Positions 32,717-44,696 of a DNA stretch of 64,000 nucleotides are shown piece after piece. Origin of the DNA: Armillaria gallica. Taxonomy: Eukaryota; Basidiomycota; Agaricomycetes; Agaricales; Physalacriaceae. The notes below the pieces were generated by a model that saw nothing but the letters and a program-made list of their open reading frames with translations, had not been told where the DNA came from and did not search any database. The stretch's first letter is position 1, and each line of letters starts with the position of its first letter. The position numbers were made by a program, and so were the translations under genes. The DNA lies in assembly GCA_037576215.1 (NCBI GenBank), contig JBANDB010000001.1, forward strand, positions 1,178,001-1,242,000, read 5' to 3'.

Positions 32717-34524
32717 TCAAAGACTGGATATCCCGTCGTTATTTCCACGCATGAAAACAATCAGTTGGAGTCCAGGTGGACGTAGTGGCGCAAGACGTTC
32801 GCTAATTCTTTCCACATCGTCGGAAACGGAACAGAAAATACTGATTGAACGAAGATATTGGCTGCGCGAACTGATCATAGCGGTAAAGGGATCCCAGAAC
32901 GAGGGCTCTATGGAAGAAAACAACTGCAGCGTCAGGTGCTGCAGATTTGGGAGGAATCCTATGGAAGCAAGAGCATTGAAGATAGTTTCCACGTCCCAAA
33001 TGAGCCCGATTTCCAGGCACACCAGAGTGTTCATCAACGAGAGACAGTCTTTGACGAAGACCTGATCGATGAAGACGAAACTATTGGTGGCTAATCGGGT
33101 AAGGGAGCAATGAGAACGGTAGATGAAGTCGTTTACCATCTTGACGGCGGTATGTACCTCGGGCGTGCGGTGACCATAAACTATGAGGTCGTCTAAGGAA
33201 GGTAGGCTCAGATGCGGAAGTATACGTGTTGACGATACAAAGAGGCGTCGGACATTGGGAAGGTGGAGATGATGAGGGGGGTCAGGACCTAGTCCTGCGT
33301 CAAGATGGCATTCTACGAGAGACTGATAACCTTCGAGGTCAGAAACATTGTCCACGCATGCCGCCAGATAGGTGATATGATGAGGAAACATGAAATCACC
33401 GAGATTATAAGTATCATGTGAAGCCATCTTTCGAAGGCACGGGGCTTCAACGAAGGCACTTCGGACATCTTCGGGCAGCTCCCATCTGCTGGACTGGGGT
33501 ATGTGCGAGGTTGTCATAGTCAAAGATTCCAGACAAGGGATCTTTCCGCGAACCACATTCAGCCGCTCCAACAAAGTCAAGGATATCTGTAGGTCCATGC
33601 TCCTCCACCGATATGACTCCTCGAGGATAACGGAAAAGGCTCGGAGTGCCGCAGACTCATCGTGGTTGAAACTAAGTTCAAACATGATGTCAAGAGGATG
33701 CTGTTACCCGCAGAACCAAAACCAACCGCCCGAGCCAGGGCAAATAACCACCACAGAGGTCCGTTGCTGTACTACACACACAACGCCACCATCCCCGAGT
33801 TGGAAAAAAGCAGTGTATTGAACGGAGGGACCAGGTGCAAGAGGGAGGAGGAAGCCTGAGCATTCGCCCCGCCACCGCGTCTTAGTAGATAGTGTACTTG
33901 TTGCGGTTAATCAAATGCAGAGTCCAAAAAAAAAAAAAAAAGAGGATGCTGTGCCGAACGGAAAATCATGGCTTTGAGTGCAAGTACCGTATGATATAGT
34001 GTTTCGGTTCGATGAATTGCCCGGAAGTGAAGGATTATATGGGACCAGAGCTGCGGATAGGATAAAACGATATCCCTCCAAGCACCGCATACATGACCGA
34101 GCTTCCATGGTCCCTGTGAAAAATCCAACACTTGAAAATCCTTCGGGGATCTTGATTCCTTCCTGTTCCACCACATCGAAAGTTGTATCTCGCGAAACAC
34201 AGCACGATAAATGTCGCTGGGAAGACGTCGGATAGGTGCTAGTGTTGAAGAATACACTGCCATGGACTTCTGAACTGTATCGCGACGGCGTTGCATCTCC
34301 AATCTCACTTCATCGATGCGGTCTAGCAAGGCATCGTACACAGAGATCTGCTGTTGGAGATCCTCTATATTTTGGAGTATCCGATCACGGTCGGTATCAA
34401 GGAATGGTCGTGTTGCACGAAGAATACCAGATATCTGGGAATTCAGAGCATTGGATGGGAGTACAGGCTCTGGTATTGAATGCGCCACTGCGTCTAAGTG
34501 TAACATTGCATCGGTCGCATTCAT
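32717..34524 (-). pseudogene. Type-2 F-box-like gene copy B, split by one insertion
   Basis: From the start at 34524 the frame is open through the F-box (STLAPIRRLPSDIYRAVF) to RSAQHPL. Then come a poly(A) tract and foreign DNA, and the gene resumes in frame at 33704 with AQHPLDIMFELSFNHDE and runs open to 32717. Apart from the insertion (33705-33939 plus a duplicated 13-bp site) no stop or frameshift is seen. The two halves together match the 543-residue intact gene except for a shorter, different C terminus (RPPGLQLIVFMRGNNDGISS). It was probably functional until the insertion. The first part could still make a truncated protein of about 205 residues that keeps the F-box. Confidence 0.9.
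33692..33952 (+). mobile_element. Poly(A)-tailed retroinsertion with 13-bp target-site duplication
   Basis: The direct repeat aagaggatgctgt occurs at 33692-33704 and 33940-33952. Between them lie about 235 bp ending in a run of about 16 A on the plus strand. The layout (5' boundary at the repeat, 3' poly(A), 13-bp duplication) is that of LINE-type target-primed reverse transcription. The body has no clear Pol III A or B box and no similarity elsewhere in the window. One plus-strand frame is open into the insert and stops near 33857, leaving about 65 nt before the tail, which would fit a 5'-truncated mRNA copy. It could equally be a SINE. Confidence 0.85.
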
Positions 34525-34544
34525 GGTATCTCCAATTCTCCTGA

Positions 34545-37500
34545 TTTAGGATTTCTTTTGTCAAACCACAAGATGTAACGCACTTCTCTTGAATATTCGG
34601 CTGCCCTTTAAATTGTCGCCCGTCAGAGTTGATAGGAGAGATGATCTGGATCGTCGCACCGTAAAGCCGGAACAAAAAGTTCAGTCGGAGTTCAAGTTCC
34701 CGCTTATAATCGTCACCACCCGGTTTGCACTACCGGCTGCAAAATTCATGAATCTGGGGACAGGCGTCTATATTAACGCATCCACTAATCCATAGATTTA
34801 CACACTATACCAGTCCCGGCGGCAGAATGCGGCAAAAGCCAAGCAGATGCGCAATCGCACTGGGTGCCTACTAGTACTTACATATAACTAAGTAAGGCCG
34901 GCAAGCGGCAAGGCCCGCTACCTTGACATCACACGAACACGGGATTCCCCGACTAGAAAGGATACAATCGGGCAAGACTTTGCTTCTCAACTGTGGCTGG
35001 ACGCGGGGAAAAAGTTCGCTCGGCGGCAGCTGCGCCGCCGCCAGCTCACATTTTCCCTCGCGCCCATTCCTTAGAGCTTTTAAATGCTATGAAGCATAGG
35101 ATTCATAGCTTCCATGGCTAGCGGCATAAACACTAAGTGTGAGGCATTTATAGGTAGTATCGCTCTGACCACCACAATACTTCTACGGTGAGCACATGAA
35201 GATGGGAAAGACGACAAGAAATGCATGTACCTCGATGACCATACCAGAATCGATGACGGTGTATACAATACTGGGCGAGTGAGCGTGACTGAGCCACTGG
35301 GAGATTAAACCATCAACAGTATTAGAAATGGTGGTTTTGCGGCTAGCAATTTGTTGTATCTGGGTGACATGGTGCGACTCTTCAGGGCGTCAGAGTAGTT
35401 ATCGTATGTAAGGCTGTTGTCACTTCGATTCTGCGGTATTAGCGTATTAAGGATAGCGACAGCCATATATACCTTCGTGAAGAGCCGTGACCGTTCTGCT
35501 AGAGGTGGCATGCGACTGGGAGTTGGTGTGGCACTCCTCGATGCATCGAAGACTTGAGTAAAGTCGTCAGATAGCTGGGGGGAGCGTCAGAACGCCACTG
35601 TTCACATTACTGGATTATGGGAGATTACCTGTGCGAATCCGCGATAGGAACACTGCCTCGACATCGTGACTTGACTCTGAGAGTGGTCTCCGGCGAGTCT
35701 GCCAGGTGGAGATCTATCCCCAAATTTCTCCTGGGCGCATCTCTCAGTCTCTTCCTCTACCCTTTAAAAGATCTAGTGAATATTTTGGACAGAAAACTAG
35801 ATATTGAATGTAAAATACACACCTTTTCGAGAGATTCTGGACAAGCCTCCACAAACGATGCTCGAAGACATTCACAAGACAACATACTAGAAGCACGGCG
35901 GCAAATGAGTCAAAGTCAGGGACTCGAATGGCCCGTCTGCTCTGCTAAGAGGTTTGCGGGTCAACGAGTGATACAGTGGCACACAGAACGGGATTAAACG
36001 ACTCAAACAGACCGGCAAGCACTACTGACGACACTATCTCACCATCGAAACGTCTTTCGTCCTTCTGAACTGGTTGTATTGGCAATAGATACATTGTGAG
36101 TGCTGACAGTAGCAACCTCCGTTAAAGCAAGGTATGCCGGGGACGATATTGCGATGTCGAAACCGTGCGTGCCCTTTTTGTGAATGTAGTGCCGCAGATG
36201 GAACTTGAGAGAGATTTCTGGAAGGACTGATGTCAAGGAATTGACCGAATACTGAAGACGGGCAGCATACCTATACCAAAGAACATTTTAGAGCTAATAT
36301 TCCATGATGCTCAATGTAAATATAGTTGACGCCATAGACTGAACGTACAGCCATTGCCGTGACTGGTATTCCATATATCCTGGAGAACCAGTGAACACAA
36401 TTCCACAAAGTACATAGTCAAAGAGGCCTCAAGCACGAAGGCTATCTTCACAGACTACACAGTCTGAGAGTTCGTTCCTGTACCATCCAGCACCCTCTCC
36501 ACCCGAAGACTCGATGCAATGAACTTGAGCTATTGCCTTCGACCGAATAAGGTCAACCGCTCGAATTCCGCATTCACGACACAGAGCAGATACGAATGTT
36601 TGTCGACCTAGGGCATATACCATACTCAACGTACTCAATCGGTTTGGTGTACAGCCGCTGAAGACGCTGCTCGATGCTTGTTCCGCTGCACACCAGCAAC
36701 AAAGAAAGGGGTGAAGCAGTCCATGTATAGCGCAAGTTTTCCCGATGATGTTCGAGGACACAACACAGGCAACGAAGAAGGTATGAGGATATACATACGC
36801 GCTCTGACATACTTGCACAACATCCAAGCACTATGACCCACTTTTTCCCTGACAAACGGACCTGCCAGCAAATGTTCCATAATACGCGAAACGCGTGCGA
36901 CGTCGAGGATGATCCTGGCAGGTAGTACCAGCCACTAGTCCATGACCGAACAAATTTGCAATGACAATGCCTTCAGAAGCAGACGGAATAAAGGGCGGAG
37001 AGGTTAGCCGACACGCACTGTCGTATGTCTAACAGATTACTTAGTAACCATCGATGCGTTCGTAACCGAGCTTGAGATGTGTCTAGAAGGAGATAAGTAC
37101 CAGTGTAATGATACTTACACGGACTCACACTGATGTTCACAGCACACGACTGAAACCAGTCGAAACCCAGAACAACAACATCGGTAGGGAGAACCTCCTT
37201 CACCTCCAATTCCAGTGTACAAGAATGGACGAACAAACCCCTACCGACATGTACCTTAGACAGCCTCCCACCATGAACGTGTACGACAGCAGAATAGCGA
37301 GAAGTTGGCCATTCCAGCGCGATGGTACAGCTATATCACTCGTTCGCTATGATGCACGACGTTAACGTCGCCATAAAGAAATACAATGCCGTCAGGCACT
37401 AATTTACGGCTAAAATAGGCAGCCAAGTCAATGGTTAACGGCACAGCATCGGCACCTGCGACCGCAGACCATTACAATATCTCACGCCACATACCACATA

Positions 37501-37600
37501 GGGGGCACTTAAGTTGGCTGACAGAATGCAGTGCAGGGCCAAACGGAAGCACAATAGGGCGCTATCTATAACCCACTACCAAGGTAGCGGGAATTCTATA
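34545..37600. other. 3-kb region without a recognised gene
   Basis: Open stretches are short and scattered. Minus-strand pieces around 35090-35500 (TTISNTVDGLISQWL-like, then SPSIVYTVIDSGMVIEVHAF) and 36430-36880 could be decayed exons of a multi-pass membrane protein of the kind common in Agaricomycetes. On the minus strand 36973-37236 contains EVKEVLPTDVVVLGFDWFQS, which looks protein-like but is unidentified. The plus strand at 35617-35997 is open for 126 codons with no known motif. A GC-rich near-palindrome (ggcggcagctgcgccgcc) lies near 35024. Confidence 0.4.
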
Positions 37601-37609
37601 CTAAAAATC

Positions 37610-37870
37610 AGTCTTCCCTCCCGATGAGGTCTATCCACTGGTTTCAGATATCCTTGGTGCAATCCGACCTCTGCTTGATACTGATCATGACTGGATTCAC
37701 CCAAGCAGGACAGCCTCCCGTGTATTACACTTTGATAGATTTCGGAGAAGTGTCCCATTCACCGCTGAGCACTGAGCGCTGATCATGCAATGTACGACAA
37801 CATGGCTGATTTTACCACCATGTCCGCCAAGTTCGTCGTTCGAGTCTGATTGCCACCTTCCTTGTTGACT
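37610..37870 (+). pseudogene. F-box and MTF fragments at a repeat junction
   Basis: About 37617-37710 reads as the pre-F-box segment of the F-box families (SDILGAIRPLLDTDHDW, compare SGILRATRPFLDTDRDW). Directly after, about 37735-37860, the plus strand matches the MTF exon reading [15 protein letters not shown] in the intact copy ('ggattttaccaccatgtctg' there, 'tgattttaccaccatgtccg' here). Two gene fragments are thus fused. The same MTF piece ends just before the next repeat border at about 44520. Confidence 0.65.
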
Positions 37871-38010
37871 ACAACGAAACCGATTGAAGAGCGCAAAGTC
37901 ATGATGTGTTCACGTTGTAATTTAGCAGCAGGAACATATATATAAGCGAAGCAAAGGCGATAATACAGAGCAGACCAAACAAAACATAAATAACACATTC
38001 GTTTCCTTCT

Positions 38011-40034
38011 TCAGAAGCTTACAACTTTGGAACCAGAGTCAGTTTGTGTCGAATGAGCAAGTATGAATGCGCAAGGTCATTATACAAGTACTCACAGAAG
38101 AGTTTCTGTCAGTATCTCCCATGATATCCACCGTGGTTGTGGCATTAACATCAACGTGCTGCTAGAATGTTTCGACCATAGATCGATCAGCACGAGGACA
38201 AGAAACAAGCAGGAGCGTAGCACCTTGTTCGTGTTACCAGCTCTCGCGGTGTCTGCTAAAGACTGACTGTGGGCGCCGAAGGTGGCGAAACACAATGTGT
38301 TGGCATTGTCGGTGGTTGAAAAGTTATCATTGACCGATTTGGTAGGTCTACGGGCATTCAACCTGAAGGGAGACCGTAAGGACAGATGATTGCGCGGAGA
38401 ATCACGAAACGAACGTTGCAAGGAAGGAATTCGAATATACTTGGGGATGGTGTACATGTTAGCTCAAAGCTCGAGCACGCGAAACGAACATGTTTCACGT
38501 ACAGTTTGCAACTATCTGGTAGATAGACAGATATACGAGGTTCTTGGGGTAAGCTATGTTCTGAGAAGCTCCAATGTCAGCGATGATAACGACGTACGGG
38601 GATGATAGAGTAACTCACGAAGGCAATGACGAAGATATCCGCAACCCTGGAGATGAAGTTGTCACTGAAACGATAGCACAGGAATATAGTATGCCTCTAC
38701 GAAGTTATAAGACCATTGTGAACGGCATAGACAATGAGCCTATTAATCAACGTGTCGGTGCTATAATGTCATTGAGTCTTCCAGTCAGTTTGATTGCGCC
38801 GCAGCGTGGAATGTCGTACCGTTTGATCCCCGTACGACTGCTGTGGAGAAAATAGCAAAGTAACACAGCGACCAGGAGATCCGTCACTACATAGAGAGTC
38901 AAGGAAGCCCTGATGAGGCTCTGTACAACGGAGGTAAATATGCATCAAGATCATGTCCGACGAATGCTTACAGCCATAGTGCCACGGTCAAACAGAACGA
39001 AATACTTCAGATGCATACTGAAAATGACAATGAGACAGACACGCCTGAGAACCACTGTCAGTCCAAACCTATAGCCAGTGACACCTAAAAGGCAAAAGGG
39101 ATAATTTCCGATGAACGTCCTTCATATAAGAGGCTTAAATACGCACTCATGCTGGTGCCTAGATGGAGGCTGCGTTACGGCAGATAGAAGAAGAGCATGA
39201 GACACTCACCCAAGCGACAGAAAGAGGGAATGACCTAATTCCAAGATGGGTGTCACTGAACAACGCAAAATCATACGAATCTCACAACGACAGCCACTAG
39301 AGGTATATTGTGGTTCGACACTGCATAAAATATATCAGAAGGTGGTAATCGGAACAAAAGGAATTGCAGCAACAATAATATATCCGTCGGGCGTAAAATA
39401 AGTAGACAAGCAAAGCAATAAGGCTCTACAATCATCCTCATTAGAGACTACCTGAAGGAGTTACGGATAGCGCTAAACCACGTACTGTTATGCCGACATT
39501 GAGCTAGTAGGCGTATGTATGTAAGAACTTGAGGAGGCAGATGTGGAAAACTCACAGATACCGACCTGGCATATATTTCAGTCTTCTCCTTCTCGCGTGA
39601 AAAATCTAATACTTACCAGGTTCCTTCAGCTAGAGCAGCTGGATCCCCATAATGGAGTACGACATAATAGTAAATGGCATGGCTACCGAAAGCCAAATGC
39701 AAAACTTCCAAAATCCTACGCAAACGTGCCGTGAGATTCAGTGGGCATTATTTGATTGGTAACGATGAGTACAATATAGTGCCGACCTGCGAGTCTGTCA
39801 GTGCGGGATCGCTGAGAAGAGGAATTTTTTAAAGCTTACCAAGGCCTTGAGGACGATACCGTCAGAGTAGCGAGTGAAATAATACCACATTTGAGTGCAG
39901 GCAACGCCAAACAGGCTAGACAAACGAGGAGATCAGAATACAGAAGAATGTATCTTGGGGTTAATGAACCATGAAGATACGATGATACCAATGAGGAATG
40001 CGCCAAAAGTACCATTGAGTGAAGCTTCGGCCAT
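38011..40034 (-). CDS. DUF6534-like seven-transmembrane protein, copy 1
   Basis: Integral membrane protein of a family expanded in Agaricomycetes; function unknown, sometimes compared to receptors. Start ATG at 40034 (MAEASLNGTFGAFLIGIIVS). Separated by 50-60-nt introns, the exons read FGVACTQMWYYFTRYSDGIV, AIYYYVILHYGDPAAL-type sequence, LYVVTDLLVAVLLCYFLHSS, TDTLINRLIVYAVHNGLITS (the family's most conserved segment), VADIFVIAF, LVYLSVYQVVANC-type sequence, YSNSFLATLNARRPTKSVND and a polar tail ending SGSKVVSF before the stop at 38011-38013. All these junctions can be joined with GT-AG introns. The middle exon around 39300-39500 is poorly resolved and may contain a lesion. About nine exons. 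Confidence 0.65.
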
Positions 40035-41640
40035 TTGAAAGTAGCTGAGGGGAGAAAGTGAGATTGCTGCGTTTATATCGTCATGAGGGTCCTTCCCGTT
40101 GATGACGGGACTCCAACATCAATGAAGGACATGCTAGCTTGCTCCAGCGCTCCATGAATGCATCGCTTCGCTCCATTGTCCACTGGTCACTGATCCGTCA
40201 CAGTGCATCAAGTGGGATTTCTATGGGCACTGGCAGATTCACAGCCGATGGGATTACAACATTCAAGGCGGCTGCTATTTTGGGCAGAGCAGCCAAAAGG
40301 TGGGTTCGCTGTGTATGGGATAGGAAGGAGCCTTCATGTAAGTAGTGAGCGCATGATATCAGATCGAAGATGTTTTAAGCACCTGTGGGACCCCATCAAG
40401 TGAGGCATAAACATCGGAGCTCTTTGGGCACCGCCCGCCATGTTAGGAAAGCCTGTCCCGCCGTGCCTAAGACGCGTAAAAACTAAAAGAACAACAAGGA
40501 GTTTCACACCAACACATCAACACCTAGAGTCACGAGTGTTAACTTCGCAGTGAACTTTGATGTTGAAGCAATGGACTGGTGGGTGGTTCGGCTCCGGTTC
40601 ACCGCCAACTCTAAAAGATGCCGCCAGCAAGTACTCAGACTCCAATGGAATTGACTATATTTTCCGAATGATGTCGAGCTTCGAAGCTAGGTTATAGAAA
40701 CAGGGGCATCTAACCAAAAGATATATCAGAAGACTGCCGGATGCACACAAGCCGTGATATATCAATGCAACTGGCGCTACAGTTAACGGGATGGCCCATA
40801 TATCAACTGCACATCGACATCGCGTAACTGTCTGCAGAGCCAGAATTCCCTGCTCGCTCAATGGCGGCTCAGTAATCCCAACCGTGCGCCGCCACGCGAT
40901 GGATATGACCTGCTATCTGTCTATCATTCAATACCATAAGTTCTGGGATCAAAATCGATCTTCGACTAGACGCCTTCCCTCTGGCCTTCCGGGTCCCCTG
41001 CTGCTGCTGTTACTAGTCGGTACCTAGATCCGCAATCTTACCACCACGCCAAATCCAATTCGTTGCATTCGATGTTTTCGATGCACCTATGTCTCCTTCT
41101 GGCCTCGGACGGGAATCTGCGTTCGGAGGTCCAGGTTTCAGATCGGCGCCAAGCGGATAGATGTTGTAGCGTCAATCTTGGAGCTATACAGTCAATGATG
41201 CAGATCTTGATGTTATAGCACCCTCGTTCCTAAAAGCATGTTAATTCCGTGACGGAACATATTGAATGAGCTACATTTACCTTGACCGGTGATCCGCTTT
41301 GTGAAACATGCGCTTCCAACGCCGCCAAGCCACAACTAAATCTACTCGTTCAGACCAGAAATTGATATCTGTGAGGTACTGGCTCGCTGCACAAGATGCC
41401 GGAGGTTTTCGTGGACACTTGCTGGTCCTCACCCCGTGATCCTCCCTATTCCTAGCAGCGCCCAGATGTTAGTGGTATTAAAAAAAAAAACGACAGCGTA
41501 CCGCTAGTTCACTTGCTCCCCACTTCGAGTCCCTAGATGAAATGTTAGCATACGAAGAACAAAGAACGGTGTAACGTACCACCGGGTTTCGGTTGAGAAA
41601 TGTAGGTCTGATTCCGGCTCTACTGTTTCTTTCACGGACG
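40035..41640. other. Upstream spacer of DUF6534 copy 1
   Basis: No gene is recognised. Parts match about 46690-47700 (for example the 'cctcgttcctaaaagcatgt' region at 41223 and 47699), so it belongs to the duplicated unit. A short A10 tract lies at about 41480. Confidence 0.45.
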
Positions 41641-42640
41641 CGCTCTAACACCGCCTATGTCGGTCGTGCATAGAACATTGTCGAAGCATACTAGAATCGC
41701 CCCGAAGATCACTCGTACTTCAGTAGCTGATATCCCTGTAGCCGCGCAACCGTAGAGTGGACGATATCCGCATGCTCTCAACTCAAACCGACATTGGCAT
41801 CCTGATAGTCGACACCAAGACATGAGTCTAAGCATCAAAGGGTAGTCGGCAACGAAACTCAGACGGAACTAAACAAACATACCTTTCCAGCGCCGGTAGG
41901 TGCGCAAGGAAAAATGGACTCATCGGTATCACAGTGGTACGCAATGAGAGCTCACTTTGAATGCGGTTAAGGTTGGGAACGGTGAACGTTCCTCCAGGGG
42001 AGCAGGGATGTGAATATATTTCTTTGAATGAGCCGCCCGGAAGTTTACACCCCTTGTTGGACATGAGGTGTCAGTGACCGCCCTGACTGAAAGCCATGCT
42101 CTCTAGATACATGTTCGCCTTGGCCTGGCCGTCGTGCCAGGCTGAGTGCGGCAATCTTAGGCACCAGACAATGACGTCGCGGCTATTCAGGAAGCTTGTC
42201 GTTATATGAGCCAATTCTCGCAGTCTCGGAGGTTGACGTGGGACTCGGAGCCAAGAATGAAGAATACGGAGCAGGTTTCGTCGGCAACATTGACCGAACG
42301 CATCTGTGGTCCTTTCCTTCGTAGTACTGCACGCCCATGATGATCACCATGTAGCTAGCAACTGGAATCGACCATGCGGTATCCTTTGAGGCCAAGAGCA
42401 CTTGAACAGCTCCACTCTCGAACAGGCGATGGACGATCCGCTTGTCCTGCTTATCCGTAGCTTCAGCACAGTGAATAAGTAGATTGTTGACGTTGAGACG
42501 ACTTTGTTTCCGCGAGGTAATAAGGACGGTGACAAGTTTTGTGGGTGCATATTCGGCGATGGTCAAGTATGCTGGCTTCGATATGAGGGAGGGGAAGCGC
42601 AGTGTTGCGAATAGTTGCATTTTCATAAGGCCGTGCACTA
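41640..42640 (-). pseudogene. BRR2-derived fragment with helicase motifs
   Basis: Around 41883-41931 the minus strand reads DTDESIFPCAPTGAGK, the Walker A of the first RecA domain, followed by a splice-donor-like GGTATG. At 42183-42638 the sequence (upstream on the minus strand) is from the second helicase cassette: KPAYLTIAEYAPTKLVTVLI, then RIVHRLFESGAVQVLLASKD and YMVIIMGVQYYEGKDHR, a strong match to BRR2. Between them lies MSNKGCKLPGGSFKEI, from the region before the first cassette. The order of segments is not that of a real BRR2, so this is a rearranged pseudogene. Confidence 0.75.
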
Positions 42641-42899
42641 ATAGAGAAAAACCAATAAGCCCAAGTCGACGAAGAGTGAAGAAGGGACGTACGTAGGCGA
42701 GAAATTAAAGATAGCAATCCCGCGGGCTCAGTCAGAGCCGACGGAAGACAGCTCAAACTAACAAGCCTTCTAATACTCTAAGCCTAGTGCAACCTTCCCT
42801 TAGACCAATACTGTCATGGGAGCGGCTTTGACTCGGAACGCGTCAAAGTCGGAAGTACCGATAGTCTCATCGTGGTACTTCGTTCAAATTTGGATCTAA

Positions 42900-43935
42900 G
42901 GATGAATAAATAGTAAGCGACAAGATCAGGATAATGCTCTAAGAAGCATACCTTTCCAGCGTGTAAAGAAGACTGCTCATCGGTATACAAGGAAATAGGG
43001 GAAGTTCACTCCGAACTTGTGGACGAGCGAACCTCGATCCCAGCCCAAGCCCTTCGAATGACGCGGATTTTAGATAATTTCGTCGTGATACGAAAGCGGT
43101 GATAGTCGAAGAGTGGGTTTTTGCACGAATGTGAGGGTGAAGAAGTCGTTGGCAGCGGCAACTCGGGCCTGGGCACACGATGTTGGATTTGGGGGATTTT
43201 AAAGACTCGCTACCAATGTCGAGTATCTCTTGGCCAACTGTCGTCGGTTGCAGCCTAGTCGTTCCTGCCCTCTTCGTCGTCCGACCATTTCTGATTCTAG
43301 ACGCCTCTTCATTCTCTTCCTTTTGTCCCCTTTTCATTGAAATCTCGCAACATTAACCAAGAATGTGGAGTCGTTTCCGTCGCGCCATCAGTTGATAATC
43401 GGTGATCGAAGCGCAGTCATGGGAGGAAAGTGCCAAATTGACTGATGGTCGTGAAAGTGGATGGGGAAACATGGAAGCGGACATGTGGGATGCTATGAAG
43501 TGTAGGGATCCGGCGCTGGAATCTGAGCTGAAGATCTGAGGTTAAGCTTGCATAGTGAAGTAAGACCGGATCCTTTAGATCTGGAAAAGAGTGCCGGTTA
43601 GAGAATTGCTAACGAAATCGAAGTATTCGCTCACCTTCACAAGATAAGCCTGTTGGTCAACGAGTCATGACGCCGTGATAACCTCGAGGCCGAAAAGGAA
43701 ACTTTTAAGGACATCAGAAACACGAAAATAAGCAGGAAATACGAACGAGCTCACAGTGAAGCTCGATGAACTCGACGATTGGATTTTGCGGATCCAGCGC
43801 CTCTACGCCAACTTGACCGCCATCCTCAGGTGCATCCTCGCCGTCCCGCTGTCGTCGTCCAACTCTTCTCTATTTTCGTCGTCAATCCTTCCGCTCCATA
43901 TCGGGATCGTTACTCTTCTTGGGCGGACTGACGAG
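42900..43935 (-). pseudogene. Second BRR2-derived N-terminal fragment
   Basis: The minus strand at 42939-43337 reads KRGQKEENEEASRIRNGRTT, closely matching 57900-58070 (EGQKEEDEEGSRIRNGPTTK), and ends near a degraded Walker A region. A further acidic N-terminal piece (MERK..DDENREELDDDSG) is at about 43840-43930. These are copies of the BRR2 N-terminal region, present in addition to the fragment at 41640-42640. This extra stretch is missing from the second tandem copy. Confidence 0.55.
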
Positions 43936-44525
43936 TCGAGAGAACTGTTCGCCGGTTACAAGTTCGCCTCTTGCTAGTGTCGCAGGGTTGGGGACCGGTG
44001 TCACCGCCAGGTTCGGTGACTGGCAAGGCAGGGCATCGGTGACCCGGGACGGTCACGCCAGCAGCGCGTCCTCGGATGTTCTCACGCTTCGAGCCTCCGA
44101 CACCGCGTCGACCACGATACCGAACCTTCCAAATAGGAATCACATCGACAAGCACTAACAAAAATTCAACAAAGCCATCACCTACTACGATCCTTCGATA
44201 CAGCGACTCGCTCAGTGCCTCCACAGTGGACTACCACTGCACAGAAAACCGGATAGAGCATGATAGGAAGGAGCGAGTAGACGCTGGCGATATGTGCGGG
44301 CCAAATAAATGGTACGAGTATAATGCTTGTGGATTTTCGTTTTTGACGCCGATTGTAAAGGCTATTACACCAAACGCGACGTACCTTGATTTTGTTGGCC
44401 CTGCAAGGAGGTAACCTGTTTAGTATGGGATATGATATCAGCAACGGTTGAGTTTTCTTCCAGCTGATATGTTAGCGTGCTAATTAAAATACTTAGGCAG
44501 AAGCATCTTCGCATGTTGGACCGTT
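43936..44525 (+). pseudogene. MTF fragment (head-to-head with BRR2 debris)
   Basis: On the plus strand about 44270-44520 matches MTF middle exons: the region after GIDAG ('gtagacgctggcgatatgtg'), then AITPNATYLDFVGPARR (compare [11 protein letters not shown] in the better copy), and the 'gatatgatatcagcaacg' piece. The 43980-44150 stretch is also found at about 59190-59340. Only fragments; it ends at the border of the second tandem copy. Confidence 0.6.
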
Positions 44526-44696
44526 AACGTTCATGACCGAAACGGATTGAAGAGCGCAAACCTTCGCATCAAGGATACAATGTGTTCAACGTTTGTAACT
44601 TTAGCAGCAGCAACATATAGATAAGCAGAGCAGAGGCGATAATACAGAGCAGATCAAACAAAACATAAAAAACACATTCGTTTCCTCCTTCAGACT

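Larger units (their letters stand above)
37880..44530. repeat. First copy of a large tandem duplication
   Basis: This matches about 44540-49600 in order: the border sequence 'gattgaagagcgcaaa', the DUF6534-like gene, an anonymous spacer, BRR2 fragments (minus) and an MTF fragment (plus). Copy 1 is longer because it carries an extra BRR2-derived stretch (about 42900-43930). Divergence by eye is mostly single-base changes with small indels. Confidence 0.85.

Noticed and set aside
35020..35046. GC-rich palindrome around 'ggcggcagctgcgccgcc'
   Set aside because: Isolated; no flanking gene, T-tract or second copy gives it a role.
36429..36880. Overlapping minus-strand frames as a DUF6533-type membrane protein
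   Set aside because: Hydrophobic and Cys-rich in two frames, but the family's conserved N-terminal motif could not be found; left as unexplained sequence.
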